The notes: generated by a model not told the origin, from the sequence alone. Positions 25,057-34,733 are shown, counted from the stretch's first letter. The stretch: 64,000 nt of DNA from Legionella jamestowniensis (GCF_001467745.1 NZ_LNYG01000001.1:124001-188000), one strand, 5' to 3'. Numbers and translations are program-made.

Positions 25057-27981
25057 TCAAGTAACTTCTTTTTTCAAAACAAATCCCGTTAGAATTCCTG
25101 GGCTAAAAGGATTGATTTGATTTTGTGTTTTCAACAAATAACGGCCGGAATTGCCATTCACTTCAAACAGGATTTGTAAACTTGCACTGTCTTCGCTATC
25201 TACGAGAACGTTAACTTTCTGCAGCATTTTAAAGAATGCCCAAGGTCCAATTTCTTCAAGCTCATAATGATTGCCTTCGATAGAGTCCAGGCTTAATTTA
25301 GCATCACTCTGTGGCCAGCTGAACTGAGTGAAGGAGTCGCTGCCTTGGTTATCAGTAAGCGTAGTTTTACCAATGGTTAACTGAAGATTGGCTATGACAG
25401 GATCCAGATTGATTTTTTGCAGACTGAATTCAATTTTACTGGTTCCATTATCCGGTAAAAAGAACATGTTGGTAATTACATTGGCACGAATCAGCTCATT
25501 CGTAATATCATTCGAAATGGGCATCACATAACCATTCACTTCTTTAGGTTGCCATTGAGGAGAGGATGTATCCAGGAATGGTTTTAAGTAGTTACTGAAA
25601 AAGTTATTTAAGGTACCATGTGGAGAGAAGAAATGGTCGAAATCAGCAAGTGATACTTCTTCTGTGCGTGAAGGATCGAGTGGGTAGCGGTTTGCGATCG
25701 TGAGCTGATATTCATTATAAACGTGTTGCTCCCACAGGCGATTAAGATAAGCTTTACTTTCACTGATAAAAATAAACCAGGTATCATCAGCGATTTGTTT
25801 TGTCCATGTCGCAACTGGTTCCGGTAGTTGCCTGGTTTTATTATAAAGGTTACTCAATGGATCAGCAGCAGTGCCTCCTTGAAAACGGTTTTTGGTTAAC
25901 TCAAAAGTAGTACGCCCATTGTCATTAACCAGAGATAGTGTCGTTAGAAATTTTTCCAATTCATTGATGTTCAGCGTTAAATCATTAATGGCAGAGTTAC
26001 TCATTAAATTTAAATTGGTAAATTCATTGGCAATTTTTTGATTAAACAGAACTGCATTGTCATTGGCATCGGGTGCAGTTTGTTGCTGTATCAGCTTAAC
26101 GAGTTTCTCTAATGCATTATTTCGATATAGCGTCTGCGTAAGCTGCCTTGCTTGTTGGTAATCCTGATAATGCAAAGGCCTGGTGCGACGAATAAAATTT
26201 TGCCACCAGGTAACGTATTCAAAACAATACGCTTGTTCAAGTTGGGCGGGCAAGTTATTTAAATCCTGACGAGCCAATACCCAGTTTTCACGTTGTAGTT
26301 GTGCAGCAATTTTAGGGAGTGCCGCTATAATTTCAAGAAATCCAGCTTTAGTATAAGAATAGGGCAACTCTTTACTCGCCAGTTCAAAGCCCTCGACAGC
26401 AATAGATTGACTGGAAGCAGGGAAGCTATTTTTTGCCAGGGTGTAATAGAGATAAGTAGCGGGTAACGCATTAAGGTAATTGCGAACATCGCTGACTAAC
26501 TGTTTGTTAATGGCGACTGGTTGCACTGGTTTTCTTAAAGCATGCTGCAGTAAGGTTAACTTTTTGTGCAATCCACTTTGCTGATGGGTTGTTTGCCAGT
26601 AATCGCTAAACCATTGGGTAACCTCTTTTTCTACGTAATGTTCTGGTTCTCCGAGCATTAAGTATATTTTTAAAGCCTGATAGCGTGCTGTTTGAGTTTG
26701 TGCAGGATCCAATATAATACGTTCAATGCCAGCCAGAAGGTCAGGAAGAAAATCATCATGCAGGCGATGTTTGGCATTGTTATGAAGTTGATTTTTTAAT
26801 TGTTCGATGGCAGTAACAGATAATATATTGGTTGGTATTTGCTGCAATTTGGCCGCGGCTATTGATAAGTGATAAAGCGCTGACGTCTTATCGTTGGTTT
26901 GTCCCAGAAAAGTCTCATAGGTAATGAGTTCCTTGCTAGCCTCATCTAGAAGACGAGATGTTTTGAAATGTTGTTGGACAACCCAGACTAAGGATAGACT
27001 GACGATACTTGCCGCAAGTCCAATTAGACACTTCTGTGTGTTATTCAATTGAGCTGTATAGCGTTTTGTTTGTTCTTGAAAAGCCCTTATAGCGCCCTCA
27101 ATAAAATAAGCACGATAATTGTTTGATTGCGGATATTTATCCTGGACAGTTAACGCATATTCATGCTGAATTTTTTTATTTAATTTATCAATACTTAAGC
27201 CACCTTGTTCCGCACTAGTAAAATAAATCGCTTGTAAGCGGAAAAGTTGCAATGGTAAATTTTGTATTAAGGATTGCACCGGTATTCGCAGGCTTGCCAA
27301 TTGCAATGGAAATTCGCGAATCAAAGTACGTTTGACGCTCGAACGGGCAGGGTGTAATTTATTGATAATTTGATGACTTAACAATTCAATCATTTGATCG
27401 AATTGCTGACGATAATGATCAAGTAAACCTCTTCTTTGTTTGACAATATTTAATGAAAAACCAAGGGGCTTGATTAGATCATTAGCATGATCAGTTTGAA
27501 AAAAATCACAAAATCCTGCCAAAGCATCCAGTTTTGTCAGGATAATCGCTGCATCAACCGTATACCCTAAACCATGGGCAAAACGTTCTAACAATTGTGT
27601 ATGGGCTTTACAATGCTCTGAAAGTTGTACAGGCTCGGTAAGTAATAATTCATTGCTATCCACGCATAAAACAATGCCTGTGACTTTCACACTACTGTGG
27701 CAGCGATTTAATTGTTTCAAGGTGTAGGCAAGCAAATTTTCACTCTGATTAAGCCATGACTCACCCAGTTCAAGGATGATTCCGTGTTGGTTGTAAAAGA
27801 AGTTCGCACTGCTGTCTGTTTCAACAGGGTAATAGGTTAAATTACTTTGGCGCAATAAAGTGGTTTTACCCTGATTAACTTTCCCTGTGAGTATCAAGAA
27901 TGAAATAGCAGTATTTTGTGGTTTTAAAAAACTCAGAATCTTTTTGAGCGCGTCACAAAGTTCAGTTAACGATTTATCCAT
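25057..27981 (-). CDS. icmF: Dot/Icm inner-membrane protein IcmF
   Basis: 974 residues, in the usual range. The N-terminal cytosolic part carries a P-loop-like G-K-V-N-Q-G-K-T-T-L (about residues 32-41) and resembles GTPase-like domains of the IcmF/TssM family. A transmembrane helix (about 320-338) precedes the long periplasmic domain. With IcmH it stabilises the Dot/Icm complex and may aid polar targeting. Its ATG overlaps the icmH stop by 1 base (position 27981), so translation is coupled. It reads on the - strand, opposite to the main cluster. Confidence 0.95.
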   Translation of the reverse strand: MDKSLTELCDALKKILSFLKPQNTAISFLILTGKVNQGKTTLLRQSNLTYYPVETDSSANFFYNQHGIILELGESWLNQSENLLAYTLKQLNRCHSSVKVTGIVLCVDSNELLLTEPVQLSEHCKAHTQLLERFAHGLGYTVDAAIILTKLDALAGFCDFFQTDHANDLIKPLGFSLNIVKQRRGLLDHYRQQFDQMIELLSHQIINKLHPARSSVKRTLIREFPLQLASLRIPVQSLIQNLPLQLFRLQAIYFTSAEQGGLSIDKLNKKIQHEYALTVQDKYPQSNNYRAYFIEGAIRAFQEQTKRYTAQLNNTQKCLIGLAASIVSLSLVWVVQQHFKTSRLLDEASKELITYETFLGQTNDKTSALYHLSIAAAKLQQIPTNILSVTAIEQLKNQLHNNAKHRLHDDFLPDLLAGIERIILDPAQTQTARYQALKIYLMLGEPEHYVEKEVTQWFSDYWQTTHQQSGLHKKLTLLQHALRKPVQPVAINKQLVSDVRNYLNALPATYLYYTLAKNSFPASSQSIAVEGFELASKELPYSYTKAGFLEIIAALPKIAAQLQRENWVLARQDLNNLPAQLEQAYCFEYVTWWQNFIRRTRPLHYQDYQQARQLTQTLYRNNALEKLVKLIQQQTAPDANDNAVLFNQKIANEFTNLNLMSNSAINDLTLNINELEKFLTTLSLVNDNGRTTFELTKNRFQGGTAADPLSNLYNKTRQLPEPVATWTKQIADDTWFIFISESKAYLNRLWEQHVYNEYQLTIANRYPLDPSRTEEVSLADFDHFFSPHGTLNNFFSNYLKPFLDTSSPQWQPKEVNGYVMPISNDITNELIRANVITNMFFLPDNGTSKIEFSLQKINLDPVIANLQLTIGKTTLTDNQGSDSFTQFSWPQSDAKLSLDSIEGNHYELEEIGPWAFFKMLQKVNVLVDSEDSASLQILFEVNGNSGRYLLKTQNQINPFSPGILTGFVLKKEVT

Positions 27982-28766
27982 CAGTCATCCAGTTTAGCTG
28001 CTACAGTATGTCCGAACTGGACAAATTTAGCCTGGTTTTCAAGTAAAAAATGACTTACTAAATAGCCACCTGCCAATACGCTTAAAGCCAGGATAGTGCT
28101 AATGATAAGCGGTTTATAATTTTTGGGAAAATTATCAATATGCCTCTGTTCTTTAAATAATTGGTGTGATTTGTTGACACGATGTTGTTTAATGAGCTGA
28201 TATAACTCTTCAATTAAATCATCTAAAACCTGTCTTCCATCCGTGCGGCCATGTTGTTCACCTTCAAAACCTGTAATTAAACAATAATAGGCTAATTCAA
28301 TTAAATCCAAATATTGATTAGGCCTTTCTTTAATATATCTGACAATGGTAAAAAACCGTTGTTCCGGTCCGATATTATCGTGGGAAGAGGGTGTGAATGC
28401 TTTAAATTCAGCAATTTTACCGTACAGGCGCAAATAGTTTTTCCCTAGTAATTCATCGATGGTTGCGCATAACAGGTAATGGGCAATAGCATCAAATTCT
28501 TCCGTATACGTTTTGCCACTTAGACGGCTATGAAATGCCCGTAATTCATGGTCAATATTTTCACGAATACTAGTAATGGATGGTAGGGTAGGCGTGATGT
28601 ATAGTCGTTCGAGAAGAGAGAGCAAGGGACCTGCTGCTGCAACCAGCGGATTGGTTGTAAAAGGCGCAATAAACAATTTAGAGCGATAATAGCCTTGAGG
28701 CATTTGTTGGGCGCCAGGTAATGACAGTCGGTTCACAATAGAGGCCGAAAAGCGTTCGGCTGTCAT
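27981..28766 (-). CDS. icmH: Dot/Icm protein IcmH (DotU)
   Basis: 261 residues with the DotU/TssL helical cytosolic domain (residues about 35-195, with the R-L-Y-G-K-I-A-E-F and G-F-E-G-E-Q-H-G-R motifs) and one C-terminal transmembrane helix (about 218-240). It is the partner of IcmF. The N-terminus reads MTAERFSASIVNRLSLPGAQ. A promoter is visible 100 bases upstream. No peptidoglycan-binding domain follows the membrane helix, which is normal for the Dot/Icm type. Confidence 0.95.
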   Translation of the reverse strand: MTAERFSASIVNRLSLPGAQQMPQGYYRSKLFIAPFTTNPLVAAAGPLLSLLERLYITPTLPSITSIRENIDHELRAFHSRLSGKTYTEEFDAIAHYLLCATIDELLGKNYLRLYGKIAEFKAFTPSSHDNIGPEQRFFTIVRYIKERPNQYLDLIELAYYCLITGFEGEQHGRTDGRQVLDDLIEELYQLIKQHRVNKSHQLFKEQRHIDNFPKNYKPLIISTILALSVLAGGYLVSHFLLENQAKFVQFGHTVAAKLDD

Positions 28767-28858
28767 GGCTTCACTCCGAAAAAGTAATGAGGTCTATTCA
28801 CTCGGCAGTCTCAATAGTTGACAAAATTAGCTTTGTTTACGAGATTGTCGAGTTAAAG

Positions 28859-28887
28859 ATAATACGTTATCTGAACTCCGTTGACAA
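28859..28887 (-). promoter_or_regulatory. Sigma70-type promoter for icmH-icmF
   Basis: On the - strand TTGTCA (28887-28882) and TATTAT (28864-28859) are spaced by 17 bases. The start of icmH is about 95 bases further on. It is the best promoter-like match on either strand of the gap between icmH and the GRDP-like gene. Confidence 0.5.
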
Positions 28888-28914
28888 TTGCTTTCATACA
28901 GCATAAAAACTCAA

Positions 28915-29412
28915 TTATTCGTTAAGAAGCATACTGAAATGCCGTTCAATCCATTCTGGGCCAATCAATTCATAAGCATCGCTAAGAAAGTCAGCAAGTT
29001 CTTCTGGACTGAGTTCATGTTCAGAGCCAAGGGGTTCGATGTCATGGTGGAAGTAGGCGTTGAAATAACGCTCACAAAAGGTTACATAATCTCGTGTATG
29101 CAAAATAAAAACATGCCAGATTTTATCCAGTGTTAGTAACGGGCCAAACAGGTAAGTCGGTTTGTTAATGGTTTTACGAGAAGCATTTAACCACAGCCAA
29201 GCCAGAAAATCGGAGAACAGTTGTCGGCCTTTTTCATAGGAGAATGCAGCATGGTAATGACAGAAGTAACGAACCACTTGCTCATTTTCATAAGCAAGCA
29301 GCTCTTGGAGAGAAGGTAATTTCACCGACAACACGTTTTTTGTAACGAGTGTTGAGTTATCGTACGAACAAGGCGACAAATTATTTCTTCTTTGGACATA
29401 GAATTTCTCCAT
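28915..29412 (-). CDS. GRDP/DUF1399-like protein (165 aa)
   Basis: The ATG at 29412 is preferred over a TTG at 29439. The central part reads L-D-K-I-W-H-V-F-I-L-H-T-R-D-Y-V-T-F-C, then Y-F-H-H-D. This agrees with the W-H...T..Y..F-C...H-H pattern of glycine-rich-domain-containing proteins (DUF1399), known mainly from plants and also in bacteria, with no settled biochemical role. The conserved His and Cys residues suggest metal binding. It lies downstream of the 1288-residue gene on the same strand with a hairpin between them. An effector or housekeeping role is undecided. Confidence 0.6.
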   Translation of the reverse strand: MEKFYVQRRNNLSPCSYDNSTLVTKNVLSVKLPSLQELLAYENEQVVRYFCHYHAAFSYEKGRQLFSDFLAWLWLNASRKTINKPTYLFGPLLTLDKIWHVFILHTRDYVTFCERYFNAYFHHDIEPLGSEHELSPEELADFLSDAYELIGPEWIERHFSMLLNE

Positions 29413-29511
29413 GGTAAGAATAGTGTATTTAAACACCAAACTAGTTAGGAATCAATCAAAATTAGACTGGGATAGTGCAAGAGCATGGCCGTCATTTTAA
29501 TGTGCAAAAGA

Positions 29512-29545
29512 AAACCTGGTTGTCGCTAATGCGCTAACCAGGTTT
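29512..29545 (-). terminator. Terminator after the 1288-residue gene
   Basis: A 10-bp stem (AAACCTGGTT at 29512-29521 and AACCAGGTTT at 29536-29545) with a 14-base loop. On the - strand it is followed by a T-rich tract (TTTTCTTTT). It lies 20 bases beyond the stop codon of the gene that ends at 29565. Confidence 0.65.
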
Positions 29546-29564
29546 GATGAGAACTAAGCTGCAG

Positions 29565-32500
29565 CTAAGAAAGAGAAAGAGAACTTTTTTCTTCTATCTC
29601 TTTGATAGCCTCATCAATTGTTCTAACACTTGCTGTCCTACCCCATGCCCCACTAAAAACCGAGTTATTGCGATGTTCACAGAATAAAGGTAGTTTTTTT
29701 GCTGTTTCCAGCATGTCAAGTTGCTTGTCAGCATTGTCACAGCAATTCACTTCAGCCTCTAAAGCTTTCAAAGCAAGCCCTCTGAATATTGATAGTGTCT
29801 TACGCCATGAGGTTGTATTTTTTAGGCCAAAGAAACTATCTAAACGAGGGTTGCGGTGCTCATTTAACGCTTCAATGTTTTTAATTTTCATGTAAAGGGA
29901 GTTAAATTCCTCTACAGAAAATTGTCTCTTGTTAACTTCTTCAAGCAAGATTTCCTGTTTTCTGAATTTTGTTTGTCCCTCGTCAATGGCAGCAAGGATA
30001 CCAGAAATTTTATCTATCGTTGGCATTTTTACTTCACTTTCCCTTAAGGTTGATAACTTTGGTTCAGAAGGTACTTCTTCGACTTTGGGGTCAGGACTTT
30101 TAGTTGCAGGCGTTAAAGGACTTTCCTTTGATAGGCTTGGACTAACTTTGACTCTCAATCCTGCTTCAGTCACTTCAAAAGGAACATCAAACGTAGAAAT
30201 AACTTCGGTTAGTTTAGCAAGCTGCTGTGACTCACTCTGTAAGAGTTTAGGATCCCCCAGTTTAGCTAAAAACTCCTTGGCTAATCCTTTTGTCTGCAGG
30301 GTGAAAAGCAAGGATGCAAAGGTATTTTTCTCTGCAAATGCTGCTTTTTGATACCATGGAAATACACGTTGCACAATTAAAGCCAAGTCATTGACGTCAA
30401 TCACACCGTAAGATGTGGAGCTTGCTTGCAATCTATTAGCCTGAAAATCATATAAATCGTGATAAAGACTTAACATTGGAATCAAACAATCAACAAGGAC
30501 TTGCTCATCCGTAGGATCGACAGGTGCAAACTCAGCGCCGGTAGTCCCTGTTAATAATAATTTGGGACCATACATAACCATCACAGCAGGCTTACCCACT
30601 TGATATGTATTCCTGTTAAGGAATTCAATGAGCTCATCCTGGAGTGGTTGAGGCAACTTATTAACCGCTTTTTCGATACTCCTGACAAACAAACGAGTAT
30701 GCTCATCGTAAACGCCGTTTTCAGAGATGGTTTGTTGTTTGGTCTGAGCATTTGTTTCTGTCTTAAATAAATGACAACGTAGCATTTGTGCAACGCGTGT
30801 TTTAGCAAGAATAACCGTTTCTTGAGAATTTTCTAAAACCGCAATTTCTGGAATGGCTTTCGCTAGCTTTTGACGATAGCGATGATAGGCTTCACTACTG
30901 GCTTTTTCGCCCAATTGTTCTTGCGCTACTTCTAATAACGTTTCGTAAAGCAAATTAATCTTAATGTGAATTTCTGGACTAAAGCCACCAGTAATACTGG
31001 CAAAAGAATCAAGCGGTGCCGCACCAAAAATATCATAACAGTGATGAATAAAGATGAGCTTGGCTTTCTCTGAATCTTGCGCGTAAGCTTCGAAAAATAA
31101 ATCCAGCCCTTTTTTAACACCGATAAATGGTATCTCTCCCTGAACAATTTGTGCGATGTTTGTTTCATTGCATAGAGAAATTAATTCATCACACACGGCA
31201 AATGTTTCTTTATCGTTTACTTCAGTGGAGGGACCTCCCCAGATTAAAAACTCAGTCAGGGAACATTGTTTTAGCCTTGCTCCTGCTGTTGCATACACTT
31301 CAAGTGCTGTATCGTGATCAACATGTTCTGTTGCCGCTAAAAAATCTTCCCTATGAACTTCTTGCAAAGCATTAGGTTCTAGTTGGTAATATTTATCTTC
31401 AATAGCAATAAAATAATTACCCTTTTCATTCATCCTGACCGCATTTTTAATCACATCTCCTTTACCCGCATCGTGATTCTTAATCACATCTCCTTTACCC
31501 GCATCGTGTATAGCAAGATGGAAGAGAAAAGCTTGTCGATAAGAAGGTTTTTGATCACGTAAACTTAATAAGGCTTTGTACTGCTCGGTCATGCCATAAA
31601 TACCGCGCGGGAATGGGATAGTCAGATGGCCACTAAGTGCTGCGATGGCATATAACATGCTGTTCCCGGTACGCTTAAACTCAATGCCAAGTGTGCCTCT
31701 TTCTTTAAGCAATTCCCTTACCCTATCGGTGTATAAACTCATCAGCCGCAATTCATTCATTAATGCGGTTGTTAATGGTGAAAATTTCTTCTCGGGGGAA
31801 ACTTGCAGCAAGGCTTTTTGCAAATTGGCTACCATGGGTTCGGTTAGCTCAAATTTCATTTTTTGCAGGGATTCGGCTAACTCTTTAATCCATTTCAGTA
31901 ACTCTTCACTCAACATGGATTTATCATTTAATTGTTCGCCCCAGGTGATGAGGGTGCTTATGAAATGGTGAAAACCTTTCGCTTGCTGTGTAGTAAATTT
32001 AGCTATCGAGAACCCCGTATTTTCTGTACCTAAAATATATTGAATGTCTTCGCTTAGCAGTTCATCTTCCATCATTAAAGCGAGCTGGTTTTGTAACTCT
32101 TTAAGGCTGGTCAGCGTCCAAAGTGCTTTAATTTCTTGTTCAAGTGCTTGTAATACCGCAGGCTCGCTGTCAGCAGTTTGCTTTAATTCAAAAAGTCGTG
32201 CTTTCAACTGCAAAATAGTTTTATAACTGGCTTGTAATGAAGTGAATGCTTTTTTATTCTCAACGGGCAAGGCTTCTATTGCTAAAAAATGAAGCAGGGA
32301 AGTAAAGAAAATGGGATCCAGTTCTTTGCCGTAAGTAAAAAATTGGCCTTCGGTACCCAACTTGATATCGTTTTCTTCTGTAGCCACGGTAGAATCGATG
32401 ACTACTCCTGTGGTTCCCACCATCCGGAAACTTAGCTGTTGGGCCAGGGCGTTTTCAACGCTGGTGAAAAGCATTTCTTTTTTCAGTTTCGGTAATTCAA

Positions 32501-33431
32501 GTTTTTCCCACTGCCCATGTTCAAGCAACACCGCCAACGTGCTAACCACGTCATGAGGCCAAAATCCATGGTATTTAGAATGTTTTAAGAATGCTACCAT
32601 TGCAGACAATAACGATTCGGAATATTGTCCTGTATGGAGAGGATACGCACGGGCCATAATTTCTGAAAAGCTCGCTAACCAATTATTTTGATCATATTTG
32701 GGGAGGGTGCGGGTGGTTTCTGACACGACATGAAAACCATTGAGTTTCAGTATATTGATTATTGCTTCAGAGGCTTTATGCGGATCAGTAATGCGGGCAT
32801 TATAAGGGAAATGCTTACTCGCTGTTCTTAATTCATAGTCTGCATCGGAATATGGTTTGTTATAACCCATCGTTGTCAGGCTGAAATTTTGCTGCTGCTC
32901 AGAGGGAATTGCAGCAATGAAATCACTTACGGCATCAAACCCTGCAATGCTAACCAATGTTGCGCCATCAGGAGTAGCGTGCTGTAGTTTTTCAACCCAT
33001 ACACTGGAATCTTTTAAGCCACACCCAGACCTATCGATGTCTGATTTAGAATAGTATTGTTCTATTTCTTCACCAGGATAAAAAGCAAAACTGTCTGTTT
33101 CTTGATGGTAAAATTTTTGTTTTTCTTGATCAAAGGAATAATAGGTTGTTTGAGGTCCCACAAGAATGGTTGGATAAGCTTCAGGAGGTAATTTTAATTG
33201 TTGCTGAAGCTTGGCAAGCTGCATGGTGAGATAAAGTGCCCGTAAGCCATATTGTCCTTCAGGATGCTGAATTCCTTTGTCGTCACAGGGTATTTCATCG
33301 GTAGTGACCAAATGAATGGGGGTATCCATTGGGATAATACCTGCTGATTTTGCTTGTAAAATACTGTGAATAGTCGCTAATAAATCATCGCCATCTTTGC
33401 CTGCATCCGTAAAAAAAACAATGGGCTTCAC
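29565..33431 (-). CDS. 1288-aa protein with nucleoside-hydrolase-like N-terminus and HD motif
   Basis: Residues 1-240 look like an inosine-uridine nucleoside hydrolase. F-F-T-D-A-G-K-D-G-D-D is near the start, S-I-A-G-F-D-A-V is in the middle, and M-G-Y-N...N-A-R-I-T-D-P-H-K-A-S resembles the MGG...EFN..D-P-E-A-A block. Near residue 640 a HD-phosphohydrolase-like motif (F-H-L-A-I-H-D-A-G-K-G-D) is duplicated in tandem. Around residues 1110-1140 there is a Pro/Ser/Lys/Glu-rich linker, then a Lys/Glu-rich C-terminus (E-A-I-K-E-I-E-E-K-S-S-L-S-L-S) of the kind seen in Dot/Icm signals. No signal peptide is seen. The family and function are my inference. The gene stands alone on the - strand. Confidence 0.6.
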   Translation of the reverse strand: MKPIVFFTDAGKDGDDLLATIHSILQAKSAGIIPMDTPIHLVTTDEIPCDDKGIQHPEGQYGLRALYLTMQLAKLQQQLKLPPEAYPTILVGPQTTYYSFDQEKQKFYHQETDSFAFYPGEEIEQYYSKSDIDRSGCGLKDSSVWVEKLQHATPDGATLVSIAGFDAVSDFIAAIPSEQQQNFSLTTMGYNKPYSDADYELRTASKHFPYNARITDPHKASEAIINILKLNGFHVVSETTRTLPKYDQNNWLASFSEIMARAYPLHTGQYSESLLSAMVAFLKHSKYHGFWPHDVVSTLAVLLEHGQWEKLELPKLKKEMLFTSVENALAQQLSFRMVGTTGVVIDSTVATEENDIKLGTEGQFFTYGKELDPIFFTSLLHFLAIEALPVENKKAFTSLQASYKTILQLKARLFELKQTADSEPAVLQALEQEIKALWTLTSLKELQNQLALMMEDELLSEDIQYILGTENTGFSIAKFTTQQAKGFHHFISTLITWGEQLNDKSMLSEELLKWIKELAESLQKMKFELTEPMVANLQKALLQVSPEKKFSPLTTALMNELRLMSLYTDRVRELLKERGTLGIEFKRTGNSMLYAIAALSGHLTIPFPRGIYGMTEQYKALLSLRDQKPSYRQAFLFHLAIHDAGKGDVIKNHDAGKGDVIKNAVRMNEKGNYFIAIEDKYYQLEPNALQEVHREDFLAATEHVDHDTALEVYATAGARLKQCSLTEFLIWGGPSTEVNDKETFAVCDELISLCNETNIAQIVQGEIPFIGVKKGLDLFFEAYAQDSEKAKLIFIHHCYDIFGAAPLDSFASITGGFSPEIHIKINLLYETLLEVAQEQLGEKASSEAYHRYRQKLAKAIPEIAVLENSQETVILAKTRVAQMLRCHLFKTETNAQTKQQTISENGVYDEHTRLFVRSIEKAVNKLPQPLQDELIEFLNRNTYQVGKPAVMVMYGPKLLLTGTTGAEFAPVDPTDEQVLVDCLIPMLSLYHDLYDFQANRLQASSTSYGVIDVNDLALIVQRVFPWYQKAAFAEKNTFASLLFTLQTKGLAKEFLAKLGDPKLLQSESQQLAKLTEVISTFDVPFEVTEAGLRVKVSPSLSKESPLTPATKSPDPKVEEVPSEPKLSTLRESEVKMPTIDKISGILAAIDEGQTKFRKQEILLEEVNKRQFSVEEFNSLYMKIKNIEALNEHRNPRLDSFFGLKNTTSWRKTLSIFRGLALKALEAEVNCCDNADKQLDMLETAKKLPLFCEHRNNSVFSGAWGRTASVRTIDEAIKEIEEKSSLSLS
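31447..31512 (-). repeat. 33-bp tandem duplication inside the 1288-aa gene
   Basis: Two adjacent 33-bp units (31447-31479 and 31480-31512) are identical over their first 29 bases. In frame they repeat the peptide H-D-A-G-K-G-D-V-I-K-N. The unit length keeps the reading frame. Confidence 0.9.
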
Positions 33432-33622
33432 TACCTTCTCCTTAAATTTTTAAAAATAAAAGTGGCCATTTTTACCATACGGAATTTTAAAAATAAACAA
33501 AAAGTTTTAAGTTTACACTTCAATAATCAATTATTTCTATTGATATTATAAAAACATTCAATTTTACATATCAAATATCGCAAGCTACATTAAAGAGGAC
33601 AATAAATAGTTAGGAGAATAAA

Positions 33623-34162
33623 ATGATTAAGGTAGGGCAAAAATTTCCAGAATTTCATTTAAAGGCCACCGTTAGTAATGATGTGCATGATGCTTTTAAA
33701 GTTATTTCCAATGAAACCTATCAAGGCAAATGGTTGGTAGTATTCTTCTGGCCAAAAGATTTTACCTTTGTATGTCCAACCGAAATAGCAGAATTTGGCA
33801 CACTAAATAGTGAATTTCATGATCGAGATGCACAAATCCTAGGTGCCAGCATCGATAGTGAATTTGTTCATTTAGCCTGGCGCAAACAGCACCCTGATCT
33901 GCATGATTTGCCTTTTCCAATGTTAGCTGACATAAAACGCGAGCTAAGTCAGGGTTTAGGCATTCTTGATGAAGAGGAGGGGGTCTCACAACGCGCTACT
34001 TTTATCGTTGATCCCGAAGGAGTCACTCGCTTTGTCATGGTCACTGATTTAAATGTGGGACGTAATCCACAAGAAGTGCTACGTGTGCTTGATGCATTAC
34101 AAACGGATGAGCTTTGCCCTTGCAATTGGAAGAAAGGGGAAGAAACAATTCATATTGAATAA
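33623..34162 (+). CDS. ahpC2: Peroxiredoxin, AhpC/TSA family
   Basis: 179 residues. The peroxidatic Cys51 lies in D-F-T-F-V-C-P-T-E-I, and a resolving Cys lies in the E-L-C-P-C-N-W segment near residue 165. It reduces hydrogen peroxide and organic peroxides in the cytosol. The start at 33623 follows TAGGAG. It is the first gene of a pair with ahpD, 58 bases apart, as in the ahpC2-ahpD operon known in L. pneumophila, so the electron donor is probably AhpD. An imperfect inverted repeat (ATCAAT/ATTGAT at 33526-33544) lies in the promoter gap. Confidence 0.92.
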   Translation: MIKVGQKFPEFHLKATVSNDVHDAFKVISNETYQGKWLVVFFWPKDFTFVCPTEIAEFGTLNSEFHDRDAQILGASIDSEFVHLAWRKQHPDLHDLPFPMLADIKRELSQGLGILDEEEGVSQRATFIVDPEGVTRFVMVTDLNVGRNPQEVLRVLDALQTDELCPCNWKKGEETIHIE

Positions 34163-34220
34163 TTGGTGAAGAGCGGTTTTGGCGCTATTGGCGTCAAGAC
34201 CCCCAATAAAGGATAAAATT

Positions 34221-34733
34221 ATGCTTGAGACAATTAAACAGCAATTACCAGAGTTTGCAAAAGACATGCGCATTAATTTAGGTAAGGTCCTTGATTTAAC
34301 GCAAACGGATGGCTTGAGTGAAGAACAGGTTGTAGGTAGTGCGCTTGCTGTGGCTTATCATTTAGGAAAGAAGCAATTAGTGGACGAGTTACTGACTTTG
34401 CCCCACGCAGAGTCAATGAGTGAGAGCGCTAAACTTGCTGCAAGTTTAATGGCAATGACCAATGTCTATTACCGTTTTGTTCATTTAAGTGAGCAGCCTG
34501 AACTGGCGCAAATCCCTGCTGGATTACGTATGCAGGGCATGATGAATCCAGGGGTTGATCGGGCGACTTTCGAAGTGTTGTCGTTGGCGGTATCCATATT
34601 GAATGGTTGTGGTGCCTGTATTAGTGCCCATACTCGTCAACTTAGGGAGCATGGTCTTTCCGCACAGGCCCTTTCTCGCATTGGTCGCATTAGCGCTGTT
34701 ATCCATAGTACTGTGGTAAGTCTTGACCTATAG
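34221..34733 (+). CDS. ahpD: Alkylhydroperoxidase AhpD
   Basis: 170 residues from the ATG at 34221, with AAAGGATAAA as ribosome-binding site. The longer ORF from 34179 begins in the gap. The catalytic C-x-x-C-x-x-x-H motif is visible as C-G-A-C-I-S-A-H-T-R (near residue 131), the AhpD/carboxymuconolactone decarboxylase signature. It probably recycles the peroxiredoxin encoded upstream. The helical fold fits (L-S-L-A-V-S-I-L-N-G-C). Adjacent to a palindromic repeat on its 3' side. Confidence 0.92.
   Translation: MLETIKQQLPEFAKDMRINLGKVLDLTQTDGLSEEQVVGSALAVAYHLGKKQLVDELLTLPHAESMSESAKLAASLMAMTNVYYRFVHLSEQPELAQIPAGLRMQGMMNPGVDRATFEVLSLAVSILNGCGACISAHTRQLREHGLSAQALSRIGRISAVIHSTVVSLDL

Noticed and set aside
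29929..30351. 140-codon + strand frame inside the 1288-residue gene
   Set aside because: It has Ser-rich antisense composition, no ribosome-binding site and full overlap with a much longer coding frame.
33526..33544. OxyR-like inverted repeat upstream of ahpC2
   Set aside because: Only six bases per arm match (ATCAAT/ATTGAT) and the spacing does not follow the four-part OxyR pattern, so I mention it only as a note in the gene entry.
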